In this document: piece after piece, positions 1 to 4,878 of the stretch
How positions within the stretch are numbered: the stretch's first letter is position 1
Layout of the letters: every line of letters starts with the position of its first letter
From: Lentimicrobiaceae bacterium
GTDB lineage: Bacteria > Bacteroidota > Bacteroidia > Bacteroidales > SKPS01
Direction: 5' to 3'
DNA: 12,370 bases
Assembly: GCA_007119395.1 (NCBI GenBank)
Contig: SKPS01000362.1
Location: 1 to 12,370, forward strand
Position numbers and translations under genes: made by a program
Notes under the pieces: model-generated
The model's input: only the letters and a program-made list of their open reading frames with translations
Told to the model about the DNA's origin: nothing
Database searches by the model: none

Positions 1-101
1 AAACATTCGTTGCACATACACGCCAGTTGGAATCATGTACGCCGTTTTATCTATTGCTATGTTGTTCACTCTTTCGTTTTTGCATTTTTGAGCGCCGGGC
101 T
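1..101. other. Left edge, no supportable gene
   Basis: I see no convincing gene in the first 101 bases. An open frame running from position 10 to 306 has no recognisable domain. It runs straight through the palindromic element at 102-190, so its codons there are dictated by base pairing, and I treat it as spurious. Confidence 0.5.
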
Positions 102-190
102 GTTGGAAGTCAATAGGCAGGGAGAAGGATCGTTGCGAAGCAACGAGACGTCCTGCCGTCAAGCCGCAAAGCGGCGTATTGACTTCCAAC
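102..190. repeat. Palindromic element, potential three-way junction
   Basis: The outer arms 102-115 and 177-190 are perfect 14-bp inverted repeats (GTTGGAAGTCAATA and its complement). Directly inside them, GGCAGG (116-121) pairs with CCTGCC (152-157). That arm encloses a perfect hairpin at 131-145 (CGTTGC, GAA loop, GCAACG). A second hairpin lies at 163-175 (GCCGC, AAA loop, GCGGC). Together they give one closing stem and two side arms. A further CCGGG (95-99) and CCCGG (202-206) could extend the base. There is no T-run directly after the closing stem, so a simple terminator is unlikely. The structure is seen directly; its role (mobile repeat, structured RNA or single-strand recombination site) is unknown. 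Confidence 0.7.
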
Positions 191-265
191 TCATTTATAA
201 ACCCGGTTTTTCCGTATATATGTGGCCACTGAGGCGTGTATCGTACAGAAAGAACCTGTTTCTAT

Positions 266-645
266 TCAAGATCGGTTTGTTGATGTTTCACTGTTCAATT
301 CATTAATATTCAAATATCTAAGCAATTGCATCCACATCATTTCGGGGCTAAGGGGATGGATACCAAATAGATGTAACTGATTTTTGGTGAAATGGGTTAA
401 AATACTATTATCAGGCTGTGTGATGATGCCGTATATTTCTATGTTGTTCAGCTGGTTGAGTCCCTCTTCGTGGGGCGTGATCTCCCGGTACGGTGGGGGA
501 GGAGTGGGCTTAGCGGATGGGGTGTCGGTGGCAGTGGGTTTATTGGTAACGCATCCTATACCGGCCAGACGGACGTTCCCGGCGTGTATGCCTCCGGGGG
601 GGGGGTCCGGCTCTCGAAGTGACGTTCAGCGTATGGGCTGGTCAT
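266..645 (-). pseudogene. Hypothetical proline-rich gene, frameshifted at a C10 tract (copy 1)
   Basis: I do not recognise this family. Reading from ATG at 645, the frame ends early after a 10-C run (G596-605 on the plus strand). In the next frame the sequence stays open to the TGA at 266. One extra C would give a continuous protein of about 126 residues. It is paralogous to the gene at 2233-2586: both contain MTSPYAE, then a proline run, then EEGLNQLNN, EIY, IIT and LTH. Weaker similarity (LLPKK versus LFPKK, then YPYFY versus HPYIY) continues upstream to about 730, where an in-frame stop blocks a longer start. Relative to the other copy it has 116 extra bases (509-624), which become exactly 39 codons with one added C. 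It could be a decayed gene or a phase-variable one. The C-terminal half after LTH differs from the other copy. Confidence 0.45.
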
Positions 646-658
646 AGGGGTGTGGGTT
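624..658. repeat. 35-bp direct repeat, left copy
   Basis: These 35 bases are identical to 2412-2446 in the same orientation. They encode the HTPMTSPYAE stretch of the two proline-rich paralogues on the minus strand. A second, imperfect block (about 388-517 versus about 2293-2417) extends the similarity, so the toxin-antitoxin-chaperone operon lies between direct repeats. Confidence 0.85.
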
Positions 659-743
659 TGGTGGCTGTTCTGTTTCGATGTGTAAAAGTAGGGATAGTTT
701 TTGAATCTGCAACGCTTTTTCGGAAGTAGTCCAAAGTTATCCC

Positions 744-1199
744 TTATTGCTTATGGTGAAGCAGCTTGTTAGGGTTGATAACGGGTAAAACAAAGTTTTG
801 CAATGCCGTGCCTTGTAGTCTGGTTAAGATAACCCCTCTAGATGTGGAATAGGTTACAGATGAAAGTGCATTTGCCAATCCAGGATTTAAACTCAGTCGT
901 TCGCTTTTGTCTGGTAATGCAAGCTCTTCTAAATTTTCTATCCGGTAAATAAATATCAAATGAAAATTTCCTGTGGCTTCGCTCTCATTTTTGCCTTTAC
1001 TGTCGGTTGTTACGCTTACAGTGAATTCTGCCTTAGCCAATTTATCGTCAAGGTTAAAGCCCAATTGCAGGGAGTTTTCCAATTGGTGTCCCACAACTTT
1101 GCTAATGTCAAAATTTTCAGGTGTGTCAACCTGCCCTTTGATGATTTTAAAATCAATCAAAGTCATCTTTTCCGGATCGAAAACGACTTTATCCTGCAT
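744..1199 (-). CDS. SecB-like chaperone of a toxin-antitoxin-chaperone module
   Basis: A 151-residue protein with the layout of SecB. An N-terminal beta-rich half (about residues 12-90) contains VVGHQLENSLQLGFNLDD and a strand-forming HLIFIYRIENLEEL. A C-terminal signature (about 105-147) reads NPGLANALSSVTYSTSRG, then LP.INPNKLL, corresponding to the helical SMVSRG and NFDAL region of SecB. E. coli SecB is 155 residues, so length fits. SecB-like proteins of TAC systems bind the C-terminal extension of the antitoxin and protect it from degradation and aggregation. That role is inferred here from position: it is the last gene of the operon and its ATG at 1199 overlaps the antitoxin stop by 11 bp. 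Bacteroidota generally lack housekeeping secB, which favours a dedicated TAC chaperone. A generic export chaperone is the alternative. Confidence 0.75.
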   Translation of the reverse strand: MQDKVVFDPEKMTLIDFKIIKGQVDTPENFDISKVVGHQLENSLQLGFNLDDKLAKAEFTVSVTTDSKGKNESEATGNFHLIFIYRIENLEELALPDKSERLSLNPGLANALSSVTYSTSRGVILTRLQGTALQNFVLPVINPNKLLHHKQ

Positions 1200-1602
1200 T
1201 GCTCAATTCATTATGAGGTTCTGTTTCTTCGGCAGACTGCCAAACCTTTCCACTGGTCTTTGTGTCGAGCTTTGTGTAACTCACAAAGGTGTAAACCCTG
1301 CATATAAAGCCATCCTCAATAAATTCTGCGGGTGCTTTTTTCTTGGGCACTTCCATTAAAGGTTCTCCTAATTCAGCCGACAATCTTGCCAGTGAACGCA
1401 AGGTGAAATTGTGTTCACCGTTCAGCCATTTGGAAATCTCAGATGGGTTCTTGTCCATCTTTTCAGCGAGTTCCTTTTTGCTGATGTTGTTTTCACGCAA
1501 AAGCTGATTGATGCGAACCACCAGGTCGGCATACCAATCCACAAAGATGGCTACATCTTTAGGCGTGCTTTTCAGCAATCTATCTACGGTTTTGCTTCTC
1601 AT
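1189..1602 (-). CDS. XRE-family HTH antitoxin with C-terminal chaperone-dependence tail
   Basis: A 137-residue cytoplasmic DNA-binding protein. A helix-turn-helix of the HigA/XRE type spans about residues 31-85, with the core SKKELAEKMDKNPSEISKWL followed by NGEHNFTLRSLARLSAELG. Residues 1-30 form an extra N-terminal region. Residues 86-137 are a tail beyond the HTH with a hydrophobic, aromatic patch (FICRVYTFVSY) and a later W121. Such a tail is what a chaperone-addiction (ChAD) segment looks like in HigA-type TAC antitoxins: it makes the antitoxin unstable unless bound by the SecB-like partner. ATG at 1602 lies 4 bp after the toxin stop, and its end overlaps the chaperone start, so the three are translated together. 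It should neutralise the toxin and repress the operon. The HTH is clear; the ChAD role is inferred from context. Confidence 0.8.
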   Translation of the reverse strand: MRSKTVDRLLKSTPKDVAIFVDWYADLVVRINQLLRENNISKKELAEKMDKNPSEISKWLNGEHNFTLRSLARLSAELGEPLMEVPKKKAPAEFIEDGFICRVYTFVSYTKLDTKTSGKVWQSAEETEPHNELSNAG

Positions 1603-1606
1603 TGTC

Positions 1607-2143
1607 CTATAGTATTATGTCTGTTGTTCCGTCAAAGTTTTGCAAATACCTTCCGTCATCCGTGATTTCTATGATTTCTGATCGTAATGCCTCTTCAATT
1701 TTTTTGACAAAGGTTTGTGCTTCGTAAAACTTCATGCTTAAATTTTTGCTTTTTTGTGTTGTTTGTGATTCCTTAATCCCACCATTGAAAAGAATAACAA
1801 TGTTTTCGGTTACCCGACAACAAAATAGCCTCAGCGGGAAATTGACACCTAAGTCTTTTATTTCTTCTACCCATTGTTTTCGTTTTGGTGGCAATTCTTG
1901 TGCTCTGTTTACTGTTCTATCAAAAAAATCATCAATTGCTCCGTATCTGTTGCCAATGCTTTCAGTGATCAATCGAAACAATTGCAATGCCTTTTCTTGC
2001 AGTGCATGCTCAGGCACAGCATAGGTATCAAAAAACCTGTCCGTTTCCGATGCCACATCGTCATCATCTGTAACCCACCTGACGGTGTAGAATGTGCAAA
2101 TGCTTCCTTCATCATACCATATTTCGAGTGCAAATATATTCAC
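1607..2143 (-). CDS. HigB/RelE-like toxin of the TAC module (Gp49-like)
   Basis: A 178-residue protein, first in the operon. The C-terminal part (about residues 100-155) has the HigB/Gp49 (DUF891) pattern of the RelE/ParE fold. It begins with FPLRLFCCRVTENIVILFNGG, which matches the central strands of the fold, then IKESQTTQ, then a helix with KFYEAQTFVKKIEEAL. Family members are usually mRNA interferases that cleave translated mRNA at the ribosome; that activity is inferred. The N-terminal extension (1-99) contains EIWYDEGSICTFYTVRW and SETDRFF. The toxin-first order is typical of HigBA and of mycobacterial TAC loci. The start used is GTG at 2143; the next in-frame candidate is GTG at codon 30 (2056). 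A strong -7 promoter box overlaps the first codons, so the start is uncertain. Confidence 0.72.
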   Translation of the reverse strand: MNIFALEIWYDEGSICTFYTVRWVTDDDDVASETDRFFDTYAVPEHALQEKALQLFRLITESIGNRYGAIDDFFDRTVNRAQELPPKRKQWVEEIKDLGVNFPLRLFCCRVTENIVILFNGGIKESQTTQKSKNLSMKFYEAQTFVKKIEEALRSEIIEITDDGRYLQNFDGTTDIIL

Positions 2144-2163
2144 TTATAACGGAATTATGCAAG
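2131..2163 (-). promoter_or_regulatory. Candidate promoter of the TAC operon
   Basis: On the minus strand TATATTTG (2131-2138) matches the Bacteroidetes -7 consensus TAnnTTTG. CTTG lies 21 bp upstream (2160-2163), near the -33 consensus TTTG. The predicted transcript would begin around 2125, inside the annotated toxin frame. Either the toxin starts further in, or the real promoter is elsewhere. Confidence 0.4.
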
Positions 2164-2232
2164 TTTTGTTTTACTTTTAAGTTAAATATTGCAAATGAGT
2201 TTGCTATTTAGTTCTTTCCCAGCCATTTGTTC
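2144..2232. other. AT-rich spacer upstream of the TAC operon
   Basis: Apart from the candidate -33 box at 2160-2163, I see no gene or clear structure in this short AT-rich spacer between the TAC operon and the second proline-rich gene. Confidence 0.5.
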
Positions 2233-2586
2233 CTAAAATATCACTCGTTGTCTATTTGCTATTTTGCCATGTGGTTGTACACCCTTATCTGTGGAATGGG
2301 TTAAATAGCTATTATTACTCAGGGTGATGATGGGATATATTTCGTTGTTGTTAAGCTGGTTGAGTCCCTCTTCGTAGGTGTTGATCTCCTGGCACAATGG
2401 CGGAGGAGTGGGTTCAGCGTATGGGCTGGTCATAGGGGTGTGGGTTAAGTGGTTACAGATTTTGAAACGGTAAATATACGGATGTTTTTTTGCTGTGCAA
2501 GGTTTTTTTGGGAAAAGTTTAGGGTGTTTAGGGGGTTTAGGGGGTTTAGGTGGATGGCGAGTATGATTCATAAGTATCATCCCCAA
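2233..2586 (-). CDS. Hypothetical proline-rich protein (copy 2)
   Basis: I do not recognise this protein. As written it has 117 residues, from ATG at 2586; MNHT at 2571 and MTSPYAE at 2433 are alternative starts. The first 30 residues contain PPKPPKPPKHPK, encoded by a 9-bp tandem repeat, so this segment may be repeat DNA read as protein. The middle (PYIYRF to LTHS) is homologous to the frameshifted gene at 266-645, which argues that MTSPYAE through LTH was once coding. There is no signal peptide, membrane segment or known motif. The ends of the two copies after LTH are unrelated, so at least one has been rearranged. It lies upstream of, and co-directional with, the TAC operon but is separated from it by 89 bp. 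Confidence 0.35.
   Translation of the reverse strand: MGMILMNHTRHPPKPPKPPKHPKLFPKKPCTAKKHPYIYRFKICNHLTHTPMTSPYAEPTPPPLCQEINTYEEGLNQLNNNEIYPIITLSNNSYLTHSTDKGVQPHGKIANRQRVIF
2412..2446. repeat. 35-bp direct repeat, right copy
   Basis: Identical to 624-658, same orientation. It is the best-conserved part of the two proline-rich paralogues on either side of the TAC operon. Confidence 0.85.
2517..2553. repeat. 9-bp tandem repeat (GTTTAGGGG type), left arm
   Basis: Four units of period 9: GTTTAGGGT, GTTTAGGGG, GTTTAGGGG and GTTTAGGTG. Bases 2527-2553 match the complement of 2874-2900 at 24 of 27 positions, so the two arrays form a long imperfect inverted repeat around a gene-free segment. Confidence 0.75.
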
Positions 2587-2648
2587 AACAACGCCGAAGG
2601 TGTGTTATGATATATGCGTGTTATGATCGTTATTGAAACCATTTTTGG

Positions 2649-2738
2649 TTCCCGCAGAAAGGCGCGGAAACCGCGCTGAAATCCGCAGAGTGGTTTTTCA
2701 GTGTTTAACAGCGAAATTTCATCGTAAATCAGCGGGAA
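2649..2738. repeat. Nested inverted repeats / possible folded element
   Basis: TTCCCGC (2649-2655) pairs with GCGGGAA (2732-2738). Just inside the left arm is a perfect hairpin, GCGCGG, AAA loop, CCGCGC (2662-2676). AACC (2637-2640) and GGTT (2647-2650) can form another small stem. The AAA triloop on a GC stem resembles the 163-175 hairpin. Function is unknown; it may be an intergenic repeat. Confidence 0.45.
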
Positions 2739-2810
2739 TTAAAAACTCCGCTTAATCCCTACATCCCTTCAAGGTTAATGGTCATTAGCTGAGTTCTATA
2801 TACCTTAGTG

Positions 2811-2848
2811 GCAAAAAAAAACAGGGCAAGCAACGCTTTACCCTGTTC
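2811..2848 (-). terminator. Intrinsic terminator downstream of tRNA-Ala
   Basis: A stem AACAGGG (2820-2826) and CCCTGTT (2841-2847) encloses an inner stem AAGC, AAC loop, GCTT (2828-2838). On the minus strand it is followed by a run of nine T (plus-strand A 2813-2821). The strand and position suit the end of the tRNA-Ala transcript, about 85 bases past the mature 3' end. Confidence 0.75.
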
Positions 2849-2873
2849 CGTTCTTTCTGTGCTGAGATACCCC

Positions 2874-2900
2874 CCTCCTAAACTGCCTAAACCCCCTAAA
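2874..2900. repeat. 9-bp tandem repeat (CCNCCTAAA type), right arm
   Basis: Three units of period 9: CCTCCTAAA, CTGCCTAAA and CCCCCTAAA. This is the complement-orientation partner of 2527-2553. No reading frame uses it here, so the repeat is not simply a proline-lysine coding motif. Confidence 0.7.
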
Positions 2901-2931
2901 CTTTCTCAACCTTCTTCCTCAACTTTCCTCG

Positions 2932-3005
2932 TGGAGCATATCGGAGTCGAACCGATGACCTCTTGACTGCCAGTCAAGCACTCTAGCCAACTGAGCTAAT
3001 GCCCC
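2932..3005 (-). tRNA. tRNA-Ala (GGC anticodon)
   Basis: A complete 74-base cloverleaf on the minus strand. The acceptor stem is GGGGCAT with ATGCTCC, with one G-T pair and discriminator A. The D-arm has TAGCTCAGTTGG. The anticodon stem CTTGA/TCAAG closes the loop CTGGCAG, which reads GGC and so decodes alanine GCC/GCU codons. The T-loop is GGTTCGACTCC. CCA is not encoded and must be added enzymatically. A promoter lies 15 bases upstream and a terminator downstream. The accessory DNA lies off its 3' end. Confidence 0.95.
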
Positions 3006-3020
3006 ATTTTGTAACGGGGG

Positions 3021-3054
3021 CAAAGATACACCATTTTTTTCTTTTCCTGACAAG
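3021..3054 (-). promoter_or_regulatory. Promoter of tRNA-Ala
   Basis: TATCTTTG (3021-3028, minus strand) is a perfect Bacteroidetes -7 box. CTTG (3051-3054) lies 22 bp upstream as a weak -33 element. The predicted start leaves a leader of about 10 bases before the tRNA. Confidence 0.65.
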
Positions 3055-3090
3055 GGGTGTGGTGAATTTTTTTTCGGGTAGGGTTTGGGC

Positions 3091-3122
3091 TTGGCGCTTT
3101 GCCAGAAAAACCGCTATCTTCG
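3091..3122 (+). promoter_or_regulatory. Promoter of thpR
   Basis: TATCTTCG (3115-3122) is one base off the -7 consensus TAnnTTTG. TTGG (3091-3094) is 20 bp upstream. The box ends only four bases before the ATG at 3127, implying a leaderless or nearly leaderless mRNA. Confidence 0.5.
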
Positions 3123-3126
3123 CAGT

Positions 3127-3750
3127 ATGAAGGATCGGGCTGCTTTGCGGCGACTTTTTATGGCGGTTCCTGTGGTTCCTGATGCGCCTTTGCTGGATCT
3201 TCTGGCGGATGGGCGTTCCCATTTCCGTGGCGACAAGATCCGCTGGGTTGTACCGGAGCAGATGCACATTACGCTGAAGTTCCTGGGGGAGACTCCGGCG
3301 CACCGGATCGAGGGGTTGTGCAGGGTGTTTGAAGAGGTGGCCTCGGGTCACGCTCCTTTCTCCTGTCGCCTGGAGGGTGCCGGCCTCTTTGGCAGTCGGT
3401 ATGCTCCCCGTGTGATCTGGGTGGGCACGTCTGACGATGCACCACTGCGTGCTGTGGGGGAGGCGATCCTCGAGAGTGCCGCTGTCAGTGGCTTTCCCCG
3501 TGAGCGTCTCCCTTTTGTGCCGCACCTCACCCTGGGGCGTATCACGCATCTCCGCGACAAGCAGCGTCTCACAGAGTGGATCACCCAACAGCGGGGCAAG
3601 CCCTTCGGGGAGCTCCCGGTCACAGAGGTGGTCCTCTACGAAAGCATCCTTCGCACCACAGGCGCAGAACACCTGGTGGTAAAACGATTCCCCTTGTCGA
3701 ACATATCCAACCAACACCCATCTGACCATGTATCTACCTCCATCCGTTGA
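3127..3750 (+). CDS. thpR: RNA 2',3'-cyclic phosphodiesterase
   Basis: A 207-residue cytoplasmic enzyme of the 2H phosphoesterase (LigT/ThpR) superfamily, which opens 2',3'-cyclic phosphate ends of RNA. Both signature HxTx motifs are present: HITL at residues 47-50 and HLTL at 133-136; their histidines are the catalytic pair. The usual N-terminal RLFMAVP, the following WVVPEQMHITLKFLG, and SRYAPRVIWVG at about 90-100 also fit. ATG 3127 was preferred over an upstream frame start at 3085 because the latter lies in the promoter; the conserved RLF is at residue 9 from here. The last 23 bp overlap the next gene, so the two are probably co-transcribed. The C-terminal 20 residues look poorly conserved. 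Confidence 0.9.
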   Translation: MKDRAALRRLFMAVPVVPDAPLLDLLADGRSHFRGDKIRWVVPEQMHITLKFLGETPAHRIEGLCRVFEEVASGHAPFSCRLEGAGLFGSRYAPRVIWVGTSDDAPLRAVGEAILESAAVSGFPRERLPFVPHLTLGRITHLRDKQRLTEWITQQRGKPFGELPVTEVVLYESILRTTGAEHLVVKRFPLSNISNQHPSDHVSTSIR

Positions 3751-4618
3751 AGCCTCTCTCCGAGACTGTTTTAAGCGCCTTGCAGGCTGCGAGCCATCAG
3801 CCCCTTTATCGGTGCGGACTGCCTCCGGTGGCTCCATCAACCAGGCCGCCATCGTGACATGCAGAGGGGAGCGCCTGTTCGTGAAGTGGAATCGCGCCCA
3901 CACCTATCCGGGCATGTTTGAAGCGGAGGCGAAGGGGTTGCAGCTCCTCTCTTCCGTGGGGGGTGCCCTCGTACCCGATGTGGTGGCGGTGGAACAGGAT
4001 GAACAGCTTGCCTGGCTGGTGCTCGAAGCGATTGAGCCGGGGCATGGCTCCTCACGCGCCGCAACACGACTCGGAGAGATGCTCGCCAGGATGCACCAAC
4101 AGACCCACCGGCAGTTTGGCCTCGACCACCACAACTACATGGGCTCACTCACGCAGTCGAACCGGCACCATGCCACCTGGCACGACTTCTTTATCGGCGA
4201 GCGACTGTCACCACAGATCGCCATGGGGCAGGACAACGGCATGCTGAGTGGTGCAGACCGGGCGGTATTCGAAAAGCTCTTTCTCCGGTTGCTTTCGCTG
4301 GTGCCTCACGAGCCCCCCGCCCTGGTGCACGGTGACCTGTGGAGCGGCAACTTCCTGTGGGGCGCCGGCGACCAACCCTGGCTTATCGACCCCGCAGTGG
4401 CCTATAACCACCGTGAAACAGACATCGCCATGAGCAAGCTCTTCGGAGGCTTCCCCCATACATTCTACGAAGCATACCACCACCACTATCCCCTCGAACC
4501 GGGGTGGAAACAAAGGGTTGAGATTCACCAGCTCTACCCGCTGCTGGTGCACCTTAATCTCTTCGGCAGCGGATACCGCCCGCAGATCACCGCCATCCTG
4601 AGGAGGTTTGCCGGCTGA
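3728..4618 (+). CDS. Fructosamine kinase family protein
   Basis: A 296-residue protein of the fructosamine-3-kinase/ketosamine kinase-related family (APH-like protein kinase fold), close to the usual family length of about 290. It shows a nucleotide-binding lobe with RLFVKWN (K53) and FEAEAKGL (65-71), LEAIEPG around 99-105, the catalytic loop HGDLWSGN at 201-208, and the metal-binding IDPAVAYNHRETDIAM at 220-235. These are all hallmark motifs, so the enzyme is probably active. Family members phosphorylate sugar-amine adducts on proteins or small molecules as deglycation repair; the substrate here is not evident. The ATG at 3728 lies inside the end of thpR (23-bp overlap), suggesting translational coupling. 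Confidence 0.9.
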   Translation: MYLPPSVEASLRDCFKRLAGCEPSAPLSVRTASGGSINQAAIVTCRGERLFVKWNRAHTYPGMFEAEAKGLQLLSSVGGALVPDVVAVEQDEQLAWLVLEAIEPGHGSSRAATRLGEMLARMHQQTHRQFGLDHHNYMGSLTQSNRHHATWHDFFIGERLSPQIAMGQDNGMLSGADRAVFEKLFLRLLSLVPHEPPALVHGDLWSGNFLWGAGDQPWLIDPAVAYNHRETDIAMSKLFGGFPHTFYEAYHHHYPLEPGWKQRVEIHQLYPLLVHLNLFGSGYRPQITAILRRFAG

Positions 4619-4654
4619 AAAGGTGGGGAGGGTTTTTGATTTTTCCGGAAGGTT

Positions 4655-4713
4655 TTTTTTTAACCACAATGACCACAAATTTGGCACAATGTACACAAAG
4701 AGGGCTTTGTGGT
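4655..4713. repeat. Intergenic CACAA-type repeats with inverted repeats
   Basis: Between the kinase and the recombinase-like gene are several spaced variants of CCACAATG, CCACAAAT, GCACAATG and TACACAAAG. ACCACAAA (4672-4679) pairs with TTTGTGGT (4706-4713); CACAAAG (4694-4700) and CTTTGTG (4705-4711) form a tighter hairpin with a four-base loop. No T-run follows, so I do not call a terminator. The rest of 4619-4878 holds no gene I can support. Confidence 0.45.
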
Positions 4714-4878
4714 CTTGGCACCACGGAAGGTAAACTTCGTATTCCACTCACTCTGCAAGTGACCCACTCAACATAACAAAGAGCCATTTTTTTTGTGATG
4801 AAATGTCCGTTTTTCTCGGTTGCTGCAAATATACTTCCGATGAGCAGTGGTTGAATAAAGAAGAGAGGGGAGGGCATC

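Larger units (their letters stand above)
2587..2931. other. Gene-free interval beside the tRNA
   Basis: No gene is supportable here. The interval holds a GC hairpin cluster (2649-2738), a terminator reading leftward (2811-2848) and the right-hand 9-bp repeat array (2874-2900). The remaining sequence, roughly 2740-2810, shows nothing I can name. Confidence 0.6.

Noticed and set aside
10..306. 98-residue open frame at the left edge
   Set aside because: It crosses the palindromic element, whose base pairing fixes its codons, and shows no domain or family feature.
2780..2800. tRNA-like TTAGCTGAGTT on the plus strand
   Set aside because: It resembles a D-arm but no acceptor, anticodon or T-arm follows.
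2983..3903. Long minus-strand frame of 306 codons antisense to thpR and the kinase
   Set aside because: It overlaps the tRNA and two clearly real genes with diagnostic motifs on the other strand; its composition is that of an antisense shadow in GC-rich coding DNA.
4824..4835. Minus-strand TATATTTG-like box upstream of the recombinase-like gene
   Set aside because: It matches the -7 consensus, but no -33 partner or supportable minus-strand gene lies downstream.
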